Shown piece by piece: positions 9,601 to 17,650 of a stretch of 64,000 nucleotides of DNA. A program made the position numbers and the translations under genes. Within the stretch, counting starts at the first letter, position 1. Each line of letters begins with the position of its first letter. Source of the DNA: an uncultured Nitrosomonas sp. (GTDB taxonomy: Bacteria > Pseudomonadota > Gammaproteobacteria > Burkholderiales > Nitrosomonadaceae); contig CADEDJ010000001.1 of the NCBI GenBank assembly GCA_902826055.1, positions 1-64,000 of the forward strand, in the 5' to 3' direction. A model generated the notes under the pieces. That model did no database searches. It was not told the DNA's origin and saw only the letters and a list, made by a program, of their open reading frames with translations.

Positions 9601-9923
9601 CCATCTTTTGCCACAAATGCCACCTCAATGAGTCCAACCTTCTCGCCCGACATAATGCGTTTTATGAATTCCTGGCAATGTACATGATGCTTAGGGTGAA
9701 CAACTTTAAAGATATCCAACATTGCAACTTCTTCGGCCGTATAACCAAGCGCTTCGCGCCAAGCACGATTAACGAACAGAAAATGTCCGTCTGGTGCAAT
9801 ACTCTGAATCAAGTCATTGATCCCGTCGAACAACTCCTTCAATTGTTCCTCACCCAGGATAGTTGCAACTGGAATTTTTACATGCGGGCTGGAAGATTGT
9901 TTAGTATTGATATCATTATTCAT
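6609..9923 (-). CDS. Multi-PAS GGDEF-EAL cyclic-di-GMP signalling protein
   Basis: About 1104 aa from ATG 9923; an in-frame TTG at 9974 would add 17 residues, but ATG is preferred. Five PAS/PAC units occupy roughly the first 690 residues; several carry the typical NPAFTRMTGY or VNRAWREALGY phrases. A GGDEF domain (ARLGGDEFAIVL) and an EAL domain (KAEALVRW, DDFGTGFSSL, EGVETQEQ) follow with intact catalytic motifs. No membrane segments are evident, so the stimulus is likely intracellular (redox, oxygen or a ligand). It is the paralogue of the neighbouring downstream gene, 196 bp away, with two extra PAS domains. Confidence 0.94.
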   Translation of the reverse strand: MNNDINTKQSSSPHVKIPVATILGEEQLKELFDGINDLIQSIAPDGHFLFVNRAWREALGYTAEEVAMLDIFKVVHPKHHVHCQEFIKRIMSGEKVGLIEVAFVAKDGKILWLEGNVSLYSVDGVPVATRGIFRIITERKATDVGLLVHQENLEHAVIQRTYELRTSEKRFRNLIASIPGAVFEFCIDAHGHRSLPFMSEGVTDLIGFSPTECMTDVEIMFQMIRPDVLPEMEASIRNSQEKLLPWLYEYPVRTPMGEKWLRGYSIPHRKDDESTHWQGVLVDITAQKQMEMALRNNEQLFRSLTEVAPVGIFRTDATGKCLYVNERWCNIADMDEQTALGYGWTNAIHPDDRERIVCEWYKTVQYRQQFMCEYRFFSKEQVVTWILGRAQAELSPTGKVLGFVGTITDITDQKLKEATLAESRSLLETIIDTAPVRIFWKDKNLRYLGCNPVFAQDAGAQSVQDVIGSDDYQWSWKLQAERYRNDDHLVMDSGIPKLGYEEPQMSPDGTMKWLKTSKVPLRNGNHEIIGVIGVYQDITKQKRIDDSMRLAATIYESSNEAIMVTNEDDLIIQINPAFTRMTGYEMADVVGKSPEIFRSGRHDLAFYQDIRSRLLNEDHWQGEIWDLRKDGTIHAKWLNVSVIRRPDGRIQYHVSQFTDITEKKKKEELILSQANYDQLTGLPNRNLFKDRLEMKIKKTRRSRLPLSLLFLDLDHFKDINDTLGHDKGDDLLMEVAVRLKSCIGETDTVARLGGDEFAIVLSDFMDNRQVDAIALRIIQSLNKPFNFSQNRTDYYISTSIGIVFYPKDGNDMKSLMKHADQAMYAAKLEGRNRFCHFTPSMQREAREKMELIHDLRQAITRNELQVYYQPIVELSSGRFIKAEALVRWKHPRRGMISPVTFIPLAEESGLILDIGELVFKQSIAFIHQSQKRFGYIIQISVNMSPIQFKFMNKFNWLNHLAQLGLPGNCINVEITEGLLLKDSAVVQEYLLEFRNNGIEVSIDDFGTGFSSLSYLKKFDIDYLKIDHSFINQLINSETDRTLVEAIIVMAHKLDIKTIAEGVETQEQQDLLIHFGCDYVQGFLYSQPIKGKAFEKMLVAQSNRK

Positions 9924-10086
9924 AAAATGAATGTATCCAGGATAAGCGTAAATCGAAATTAGCGAATCTTTCAATCATAATGAATACATTTTTAATCTAA
10001 AATACATAGGCCTATAAAATTACCGGCACACGTACAACATTCAAGAAAAAAACAACTCTAATTTACCTCAATTGGTGTTTAGGATG

Positions 10087-10157
10087 TTAAGGTAAGTGCG
10101 GCTGAGAAAAATTTGTTGAGTCGATGCAAGACATATTGCATACTAGCCGCGCCTTAA
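10087..10157 (+). ncRNA. Unidentified structured RNA element in the sdaA leader
   Basis: Nested complementary segments are visible: TTAAGG 10087-10092 pairs with CCTTAA 10152-10157; GCGGCT 10098-10103 pairs with AGCCGC 10145-10150; ATGCAA 10124-10129 pairs with TTGCAT 10136-10141. A TATTTTTTT run follows at about 10168-10175. It could be the terminator of a short transcript, an attenuator or a cis-regulatory leader of the serine deaminase gene. It does not match a riboswitch class that I recognise. The rest of the 9924-10230 gap shows nothing more apart from the hairpin at 10172-10206. Confidence 0.4.
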
Positions 10158-10171
10158 TTATTAGGATATTT

Positions 10172-10206
10172 TTTTCACACGATAACATTCCGGTGTTATG
10201 TGAAAA
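10172..10206 (+). promoter_or_regulatory. Bulged hairpin just upstream of sdaA
   Basis: TTTTCAC (10172-10178) pairs with GTGAAAA (10200-10206), and ATAACA (10182-10187) pairs with TGTTAT (10194-10199). A 3-nt bulge (ACG) lies between the two helices, and the loop is TTCCGG. In DNA the same sequence is a strong inverted repeat and could be an operator; in RNA it is a hairpin ending 24 nt before the sdaA start codon. Confidence 0.4.
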
Positions 10207-10230
10207 TTTCAATTTTATGCAGGTAATTTA

Positions 10231-11610
10231 ATGTTTATTAGTGTTCTTGATCTCTTTAAAATAGGTATTGGTCCATCCAGTTCGCATACTATGGGTCCAA
10301 TGGTTGCGGCCAAAGATTTTCGTGATCATATTCAAGCTTATGTGGCTAGCCATGCTGTGCCGCCTTTCATGCAAGTTCGTTGCACATTGCGTGGATCACT
10401 GGCATTTACCGGCAAAGGCCACGCCACCGATCGCGCTATCACATTAGGGATCCATCAATACACGCCGTTAGCGTTGGCAAAATTGGATGTCAACGAGTTG
10501 TTTGAAAAACTGTGGCAGCAAAAAACCATTCAAGTCAATGAATCCGCCATGATTCACTTTAATCCGCCCGAGGATATTATTTTCGACCGCGGAGAACCGT
10601 TGCCGGAACATCCCAACGGAATGATTTTCCAGTTGCTGGATGGCAGCGGAAAAACTTTACTTAGCGAAACGTATTTTTCAATTGGTGGCGGTTTTATCAA
10701 CACGTTGTCCGAAATTGGCCAATTGGTTGCACCGATAAAATTGGAAATGACCAAATCTTGCGGCTTTCCTTTTGATTCCGCCAATCAAATGATGAAAATG
10801 TCTACCGATAGTGGTTTATCCATTGCCGCCATGAAACGCAGCAATGAGTTAGAACGTATCAGTGAGCGCGAACTCAATGAGGGTTTGGATGCTATTTGGG
10901 ATGCGATGCGCACATGCCTGGAAAAAGGTCTAGTCGCAGAAGGCCGATTACCAGGCGGCCTTAACATTAAACGTCGCGCTCATTCGTTGTATCAGCAGTT
11001 ACAAAGCAATCCGCAAAAAGCCAACTTGAATGACTGGCTATGCGCTTATGCGATGGCAGTCAACGAAGAAAACGCTGCCGGTCATATGGTCGTCACCGCA
11101 CCTACTAATGGCGCGGCTGGTGTCATACCCGCGGTCATTTATTATGCCGTCAAGCACGAAGGCACTACACCGGAACAAGTACGCGATTTTCTTCTGGTAG
11201 CTGGCGCAATTGGTGGATTGATTAAACACAACAGCTCTATTTCCGGTGCTGAAGTCGGTTGTCAGGGAGAAGTGGGCTCTGCGTCAGCGATGGCTGCCGC
11301 AGGTTTATGCGCAATCAAAGGCGGCACAACAGAACAAATTGAAAATGCCGCAGAGATTGCACTCGAGCACCACCTCGGCATGACCTGCGATCCGGTAGGC
11401 AGTCTGGTACAAGTGCCTTGCATTGAACGTAACGGATTTGGTGCCATTAAAGCATATACTGCGGCATCGCTAGCGATTCGCGGCGATGGCCAACACTTCA
11501 TGTCATTGGATAATTGCATTGCTGCGATGAAACAAACCGGGTTAGAAATGTCAGTGAAATATAAGGAAACTTCGTTGGGTGGATTAGCCGTCAGTATTAC
11601 CGAATGTTAA
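10231..11610 (+). CDS. sdaA: L-serine ammonia-lyase (single-chain, iron-sulfur type)
   Basis: 459 aa, the usual length of the one-chain bacterial L-serine dehydratase, which turns L-serine into pyruvate and ammonia. The N-terminal domain begins with IGIGPSSSHTMGPM (residues 11-24), a family hallmark. The catalytic C-terminal domain carries the three cysteines expected to hold the [4Fe-4S] cluster: Cys344 (AEVGCQGEVG), Cys386 (MTCDPVG) and Cys397 (VPCIERN). The start ATG 10231 follows an AGG-containing site. The leader contains unusual secondary structure (see 10087-10206), suggesting control at RNA or operator level. It converges with the DUF3422 gene, only 15 bp apart. Confidence 0.95.
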   Translation: MFISVLDLFKIGIGPSSSHTMGPMVAAKDFRDHIQAYVASHAVPPFMQVRCTLRGSLAFTGKGHATDRAITLGIHQYTPLALAKLDVNELFEKLWQQKTIQVNESAMIHFNPPEDIIFDRGEPLPEHPNGMIFQLLDGSGKTLLSETYFSIGGGFINTLSEIGQLVAPIKLEMTKSCGFPFDSANQMMKMSTDSGLSIAAMKRSNELERISERELNEGLDAIWDAMRTCLEKGLVAEGRLPGGLNIKRRAHSLYQQLQSNPQKANLNDWLCAYAMAVNEENAAGHMVVTAPTNGAAGVIPAVIYYAVKHEGTTPEQVRDFLLVAGAIGGLIKHNSSISGAEVGCQGEVGSASAMAAAGLCAIKGGTTEQIENAAEIALEHHLGMTCDPVGSLVQVPCIERNGFGAIKAYTAASLAIRGDGQHFMSLDNCIAAMKQTGLEMSVKYKETSLGGLAVSITEC

Positions 11611-11625
11611 GACATCCTTGGTTCA

Positions 11626-12984
11626 TTAGTGCTTATCTCGATGCAATTTCCGGAAAACATGACGTACCCCCGTCACGATAAAGAAGACACTCAACACTAC
11701 CACGGGAATTGCCAGGCCTGTCAATAATTCAACATCAAGATCATATCCGCCTGCTTTCAAGGCTTTTAAACCATACCCCAAAATACCCAACAAATAATAA
11801 CTCAGCACTACCACCGATAAGCCTTCAACTGTTTCCTGCATACGCAATTGGACATGAGCACGATTATCCATTGATTTCAGTAAATCGCGAATCTGCGCTT
11901 CCATGGATAAATCGACACGTGTGCGCAATAACGCGGATGCACGTCCCAAACGCATGGACAATGTTTCGAGCTTGGTATGCACCAGTTCACAGGTCCCCAT
12001 TGCCGATGACAAGCGCTGGATCATAAATTCCTGCAGCATCTGCAATCCTTCTATGCGCTCTTCGCGTAATTCAGTAATACGCAATTTGACGATATCGTAA
12101 TAAGCTCTGGAGGCATTAAAGCGGTGGCTGGTTTGTGCCGACAATTGTTCGATTTCGGCTGCCAATCGCGTCAATTCATCGAGCAAACGTTGTTCATCCT
12201 CAATACAGTTCATTTCCACATTACTCGCAATCAGCTCTGCCAGCCTCTGATCGGCGCGTGCTAACTGCGGAATGATTTTGCGCGTGATCGGCAACGGCAG
12301 CATTGCCAGCATACGATAAGTTTCGATTTCGAGTAAACGCTGTACCAACCGTCCCACCTGACGGCTACGCAGGTTTTCATCATGGATCAGTATACGATCA
12401 AAATTATCACGATGAATCTGGTTATCGCTCCATACGCTGGCAGCCCTACCTGCTACCTTAGATCCAATGACTGTTCCAGAAGCAAATAGTGTCACTAATT
12501 CATGCAGACTACGTTTAGGACGAGAGCGATCTTCAAAAGCAATATGGGTCGCCACCAATAATTCACCCGGCAAGCATGCCAGCCATTCTTGCGGCACATA
12601 CCCGATGGCAGGATGTTCAAAAGGTATTTCAAAAGGTTTTGCACGGTAAACCGTATAAGTCGAATATTCAGTATGGCGTTCCCAACGGAGACGAAATTCA
12701 CCAAAATTGGCACTAAAATCATTCTCATGTGTGTTAGGGGGATTGATACCATAATGTGCGCATAACTCACTGATCAGTTTACGTTCCTGCTCCACCCAAT
12801 GGCGTTCTGACATTAATACCAGATGGGAAAGCTCAAAAGGCGGCGCAAGTAATTCATAGGCTACTGTATTCAACTCGTTATACAATTCAAGCCGATCCGA
12901 ATATTCTGCAATATCCAATAAATCCGCATTCGAGGATTCTCTGCGTTTACTGGTCAATAAAGGCGATGAAGGAGTGGAATTCAT
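11626..12984 (-). CDS. DUF3422 family membrane-anchored protein
   Basis: 452 aa, matching the usual DUF3422 length. The long N-terminal part is soluble with conserved phrases such as ERHWVEQER, FRLRWERHTEY and HIAFEDRSR. It is followed by a helical, coiled-coil-rich middle (about 245-390) and two C-terminal transmembrane helices (about 392-412 and 418-440), ending in a basic tail. The layout resembles CorA-like or other coiled-coil membrane proteins, but the function of the family is not known to me. Start ATG 12984. Its 5' side faces a divergent small membrane protein gene across 268 bp (12985-13252); I see no strong promoter there beyond a lone TTGACA at 13200-13205. Confidence 0.85.
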   Translation of the reverse strand: MNSTPSSPLLTSKRRESSNADLLDIAEYSDRLELYNELNTVAYELLAPPFELSHLVLMSERHWVEQERKLISELCAHYGINPPNTHENDFSANFGEFRLRWERHTEYSTYTVYRAKPFEIPFEHPAIGYVPQEWLACLPGELLVATHIAFEDRSRPKRSLHELVTLFASGTVIGSKVAGRAASVWSDNQIHRDNFDRILIHDENLRSRQVGRLVQRLLEIETYRMLAMLPLPITRKIIPQLARADQRLAELIASNVEMNCIEDEQRLLDELTRLAAEIEQLSAQTSHRFNASRAYYDIVKLRITELREERIEGLQMLQEFMIQRLSSAMGTCELVHTKLETLSMRLGRASALLRTRVDLSMEAQIRDLLKSMDNRAHVQLRMQETVEGLSVVVLSYYLLGILGYGLKALKAGGYDLDVELLTGLAIPVVVLSVFFIVTGVRHVFRKLHRDKH

Positions 12985-13252
12985 AATACTTTTAAATCAA
13001 ACGGCATTAATCTTATTAATAGCATACCTAACTTTCGTGACAAAAGGATGAATCTTGTTTGTACAAAAACCTGTAATTACAAACGCCAAGCAGCCGCTAA
13101 AACCAGCGATTAGTTCCTTTTAGTTTTTTTCATTTACTTTTATCAGTACATTTTTCACGGCTATCTGTGTATCATAAGTTGGAAAATTTTAAGTCTCTTT
13201 TGACAAGCGATTTTATTTCTTAACAGTAAATCAATAAATACAGGAAAAACCA

Positions 13253-13711
13253 ATGGGTGCCATTTTCTTTTATATTTTTATTTATTTTATTGGGTACTAC
13301 GGATCCAATGTCTTGAATATGCTAACGGTACGACCGCTCGTAACCAACCGGTTTATAGCTGCATTACTGCCGGTCTATGGGGTTGCTTTGACACACGCCT
13401 ATGTCATGGTAAGTAGCCCTCCCCCACAAGGTGCAGACATTACAGTTGAATATGCGCTGCTGGTGTATATCACTTTGCCGGTTGTAGTGGTTACATTAGG
13501 CGCAATTTATTTCATGTGGAACAGTAGAGGTAATCAGGAAGATCATGCCACTATTAATCCAGCCGCCAATGACAGCAAATCGGTCGAAACTAATGCGATT
13601 GAGCACCATAATACTGAAATAGAGAAATCATCTGACCCAATTGATCCTGCGGATGAAAAATTAATTGACAAAGGAACCCCTAGCCAAGGCAAAGACAACA
13701 AAGATATTTAA
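13253..13711 (+). CDS. Hypothetical small membrane protein with acidic tail
   Basis: 152 aa, family not recognised. Three hydrophobic segments are visible at about residues 3-24, 33-53 and 66-89. A hydrophilic, Asp/Glu/Asn-rich C-terminal tail of about 60 residues follows and is probably disordered. The start ATG 13253 has an ACAGGAAAAACC site upstream with good spacing. The hydrophobic segments and the ribosome-binding site argue that it is a real gene. It converges with the thioesterase gene downstream. Confidence 0.65.
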   Translation: MGAIFFYIFIYFIGYYGSNVLNMLTVRPLVTNRFIAALLPVYGVALTHAYVMVSSPPPQGADITVEYALLVYITLPVVVVTLGAIYFMWNSRGNQEDHATINPAANDSKSVETNAIEHHNTEIEKSSDPIDPADEKLIDKGTPSQGKDNKDI

Positions 13712-13760
13712 ATATAATGGCACAACCGATGCAGCAGTTTGTATGCGGTTTATTGTTGAA

Positions 13761-14246
13761 TTAATCTCCAAGAGACGTTCTATCGACAACCACATGCTCT
13801 TTCTGCGCACTCAGTGTGCCCTGTTCTATGATCGCCAAAGTCAATCGGGAAATCGCCACCCGTTTGCCGCTGTCTTCTTCAATAATATCCGTTTGCCAGA
13901 CCTGCGTCCTCCGACCCGTATGCAATGGAGTGCAAATGCCGATGACATAACCCTTGGTTACTGCACGAATGTGATTAATATTCAGTTCCAACCCAACTGC
14001 ACGGTACTTCTCGGGGTCAATTGTCATCCAACCAGACACACTACCCAATGTCTCTGATAACACGCAACTGGCACCCCCATGCAAAATACCAAATGGCTGC
14101 GTTGTCCGCTTATCCACCGGCATGCGCCCCTTGAGATAATCCGGCCCTAATTCAATAAACTGAATACCAATATACTCGCCCATATTGGCATTACGTAAAC
14201 CTTCCAAATAATCAATTGTATATGTTTTAAACCAAATAGCACTCAT
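13761..14246 (-). CDS. PaaI/YdiI-type hotdog-fold acyl-CoA thioesterase
   Basis: 161 aa. The hotdog thioesterase signature is clear: PFGILHGGASCVLSETLGS at about residues 51-69, where the HGG loop and the following Glu are the catalytic neighbourhood. ELNINHIRAVTKGYVIG supplies the second conserved strand. Members hydrolyse small or aromatic acyl-CoA esters; related proteins include PaaI and the 1,4-dihydroxy-2-naphthoyl-CoA hydrolase YdiI. The substrate cannot be told here. ATG 14246 has a good AGGGAG site on the minus strand. The first ~20 residues precede the hotdog core. Confidence 0.85.
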   Translation of the reverse strand: MSAIWFKTYTIDYLEGLRNANMGEYIGIQFIELGPDYLKGRMPVDKRTTQPFGILHGGASCVLSETLGSVSGWMTIDPEKYRAVGLELNINHIRAVTKGYVIGICTPLHTGRRTQVWQTDIIEEDSGKRVAISRLTLAIIEQGTLSAQKEHVVVDRTSLGD

Positions 14247-14398
14247 CCATCGCTCCCTTTTATTATTGTCATAACAAACCCCGCATTGTGGATCTAAAAC
14301 GCTCCTTTTGCCAAGTCAATGCAATCGTTGTAATCTTCATGTTGGATGTTTCTTTCAGTTTGTACAAGCTTTACAACATCATCACTTGGTTATTTTGA

Positions 14399-15094
<696 letters not shown>

Positions 15095-15105
15095 TCGTTC
15101 TAAGA

Positions 15106-15144
15106 CTTTCCTACCGCAGATCTGGATCGGTAGGAAAGCTTTTT
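15106..15144 (+). terminator. Intrinsic terminator after the aquaporin gene
   Basis: A perfect 11-bp stem, CTTTCCTACCG (15106-15116) with CGGTAGGAAAG (15128-15138), is separated by an 11-nt loop and followed by CTTTTTC. Confidence 0.9.
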
Positions 15145-15179
15145 CCCACTTGCCATCAAAACAGAGCATAAAACTTTAC

Positions 15180-15326
15180 ATGCAAATATCAATTATGATT
15201 TTTCTGTTGATCAGCAGCACATTTCTGGTAATTGTCTTGGCCGGAAATACGTTCGCCCCTACTCTCAGTGCGCCCGCACTAGAAGATCATATCAGGGTTA
15301 ATATTAAATATATTTCAATGGGATAG
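15180..15326 (+). CDS. Possible small hydrophobic secreted or membrane peptide (48 aa)
   Basis: A frame starting at ATG 15180 encodes a long hydrophobic stretch (about residues 3-24, ending LVIVLAGNTFA) resembling a signal peptide or one membrane anchor, then about 24 polar residues. No good ribosome-binding site is visible. The same frame extends upstream through the terminator at 15106, so the longer version is unlikely. It may be chance; it is listed because the hydrophobic profile is unusual for random sequence. Confidence 0.25.
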   Translation: MQISIMIFLLISSTFLVIVLAGNTFAPTLSAPALEDHIRVNIKYISMG

Positions 15327-15481
15327 CACATATGACCCGTTGGCCGTCCAGAGCTTCGATTGCGGTAGATTGGACAGTATTTCAAACAAGCATCAAGGTA
15401 CTAAGAAAATCACGCGGTAAATGACCAACGCTGCAAAAAGCTGTATGGAAACAGTTCATATTAATTATCGTTGGACATTGT

Positions 15482-15500
15482 TAACGTTTGAATAACGTTA
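15482..15500. promoter_or_regulatory. Palindrome upstream of the AI-2E family gene (candidate operator)
   Basis: TAACGTT (15482-15488) and AACGTTA (15494-15500) form a perfect inverted repeat with a 5-bp spacer, 73 bp before the downstream start codon. The symmetry fits a dimeric repressor site. No regulator can be named. The remainder of 15327-15572 shows nothing recognisable. Confidence 0.35.
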
Positions 15501-15572
15501 CACCTTGTGAAATACTCACGATCTAATTAAATGAGCAAGTCTTATATTCATATAACACAGAGAATTTAAACA

Positions 15573-16847
15573 ATGTCATTTAGCTTCGACAATTTTTATG
15601 AAACCAATCGCCGCATACTGATCTGGCTCATCCTGATCGGTTTATTGTGGCAACTGCGCGACTTTTTCGGGTTGATTTTTATCACGTTCGTGCTGACTTT
15701 TATCGCCACGCCGCTGGTTCATTTCGGCCGTAATAAATTCAAACTGCCACACCGCTTCTCCTTAGTATTGGTATACGTCATTTTTTTGCTGGTATTAGGC
15801 AGTTTCTTTCGTTATGTCACACCCAGTGTCATTGGCGAAGCCACTCGATTTATTGGCAATTTCAATGAAGTACAAACAAAACTGATAGAACTGGAACGCG
15901 ACATCGTCAGCAAATACCCTGGCTTGGAACGCCCCTTGCACGGCTACGTTCGCAGCACATTGGATGAAAACAGCTTGCGAACTATCGATAAAGTACTCAA
16001 CCATTATCGCCAAACCCTTGATTTTCCCAATGCTGATCAGCTACTGGATAAGGAACATAACCACTTCACAGAAGACACGCCCGAAGAACTCAGAAAATAT
16101 CATGATAAGGAGGCGGAGCTGTTGATAAACTTTCTGCTGACCAAGCAAATGGACAAGGTTCGGGAAGAATTACCCAAGTTTATCAAACACCTGTATCAGG
16201 CAATCGGCACCATGTCTCTTGCGCTACTTTTCAGTTTCCTGATTTTATTCGATAGCGTCCGCCTGAGCGGATTAATGAAAAGCTTACATGATTCGCGTTT
16301 AAAGGATTTTTATCTGGAAACCACACAACCGGTCATTCGTTTTGCATTTGTGGTAGGCCGGGCGATTCAGGCACAAGCGATGATTGCGTGCGTCAATACC
16401 ATTCTAACCTTGATCGGTCTCATGATTCTCGGCATTCCATCTGTCGCGTTATTATCGCTGATTGTTTTCGTGTGCAGTTTTATCCCCGTGCTGGGTGTGA
16501 TTATTTCTACATCGCCCATGGTACTTGTCGCTTTAAATACCGGTGGACTGACTCTGGCAATCGGTGTCGTCGTAATGATCACCATTATCCATATTATCGA
16601 AGCGTATGGTCTTAATCCCTTGATTTATGGCAAGCATTTAAAACTCAACCCCGTGTTGGTGCTCATTATTTTATTGGTTGCTTATCATAGCTTTGGTCTA
16701 TGGGGGATGATTCTCGGGGTTCCGGTTGCGTATTATTTTATCCACGAGGTATTCGGCGTTCCTTTATGGGACAAACAACCGCTACAATCGACTATTGCCA
16801 GCTTAAAGCCACCGAATGATACAAACCAATCCGATCAAATATCGTAA
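15573..16847 (+). CDS. AI-2E family transporter (YdiK/PerM-like permease)
   Basis: 424 aa. Two helices at about 12-52, a third at about 65-85, then a soluble loop of about 120 residues, are followed by a C-terminal cluster of helices from about 215 to 390. The segment SFIPVLGVIIST followed by a Gly-rich helix, and the ending GLWGMILGVPVAYY, are typical of the family. Members include a reported AI-2 exporter and Na+/H+ antiporters, so the name does not fix the cargo. The central loop is longer than in short members. Start ATG 15573. Confidence 0.85.
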   Translation: MSFSFDNFYETNRRILIWLILIGLLWQLRDFFGLIFITFVLTFIATPLVHFGRNKFKLPHRFSLVLVYVIFLLVLGSFFRYVTPSVIGEATRFIGNFNEVQTKLIELERDIVSKYPGLERPLHGYVRSTLDENSLRTIDKVLNHYRQTLDFPNADQLLDKEHNHFTEDTPEELRKYHDKEAELLINFLLTKQMDKVREELPKFIKHLYQAIGTMSLALLFSFLILFDSVRLSGLMKSLHDSRLKDFYLETTQPVIRFAFVVGRAIQAQAMIACVNTILTLIGLMILGIPSVALLSLIVFVCSFIPVLGVIISTSPMVLVALNTGGLTLAIGVVVMITIIHIIEAYGLNPLIYGKHLKLNPVLVLIILLVAYHSFGLWGMILGVPVAYYFIHEVFGVPLWDKQPLQSTIASLKPPNDTNQSDQIS

Positions 16848-16936
16848 CACCCTATTTCTAGGATTATTTTTTGTATGTTATAGTAAAAACGGCATCGTAT
16901 TACGCCACGTCTGTTAACGCACTGTGGAGGATCAAG

Positions 16937-17647
16937 ATGAAAAAAAGTAAGCTTGAGATACGCGAAGCAATCGTGGATACGGCTGTTGCACTCGCCGAAC
17001 GCTCATCGTGGGAAGCGGTACGTTTGTTTGATATTGCAGCACAATTGAATATTTCTCTGGATGATATCCGTCTTCATTTCCGTGAAAAGGAAGATCTAAT
17101 CGATGCCTGGTTTGACCGGGCAGACAACCAAATGCTTAAGGAAGCGGAAACAATCGAGTTTCTGTCATTATCGCCACGCGAGCGTCTTCAACATCTCATT
17201 ATGAGCTGGCTGGATTCATTCGCTGCGCATCGCAAAGTGACACGGCAAATGATCGGCGCCAAACTGGAACCGGGTCATCTGCATATCCAAATTCCTGCCA
17301 TTATGCGCATCAGCCGCACCGTGCAATGGATGCGCGAGGCCGCGCACCGTGATGCCACGTTTGTGCGCCGCGCGCTGGAAGAAACGGCATTGACCAGCAT
17401 TTATCTGGCAACTTTTACGCATTGGATGCGCGACGCGTCGGAAAATTCGCAGCGCACGCGGAACTTCCTGGCCCATAAATTAGCGCTGGCGGAAAAGCTG
17501 GATCACCTCGTTTATGGCGCTCCGCGTAAGGAAACTGCAACAGATTCCGCTGTCGATAGTCAGCCTTCACAATCCGGACCGGCTACGATTGAATCTTTAT
17601 CATCGACCGAACCCGTTGTGCATCAAATGCGCGCCAAGTCCGGCTGA
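16937..17647 (+). CDS. TetR-like protein with COQ9-type C-terminal domain
   Basis: 236 aa from ATG 16937, which has a GTGGAGG site; the frame is open further upstream but without a site. The first ~50 residues form a TetR-type helix-turn-helix (KLEIREAIVDTAVALAER, then VRLFDIAAQLNISLDDIRLHF). The C-terminal half, with RRALEETALTSIYLATFTHWMRD, resembles the COQ9 lipid-binding domain linked to ubiquinone biosynthesis. The last ~35 residues are Ser/Thr-rich and probably disordered. It lies 3 bp before the YdjM-like gene, so they are probably co-transcribed. The DNA-binding role is uncertain. Confidence 0.65.
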   Translation: MKKSKLEIREAIVDTAVALAERSSWEAVRLFDIAAQLNISLDDIRLHFREKEDLIDAWFDRADNQMLKEAETIEFLSLSPRERLQHLIMSWLDSFAAHRKVTRQMIGAKLEPGHLHIQIPAIMRISRTVQWMREAAHRDATFVRRALEETALTSIYLATFTHWMRDASENSQRTRNFLAHKLALAEKLDHLVYGAPRKETATDSAVDSQPSQSGPATIESLSSTEPVVHQMRAKSG

Positions 17648-17650
17648 GTC

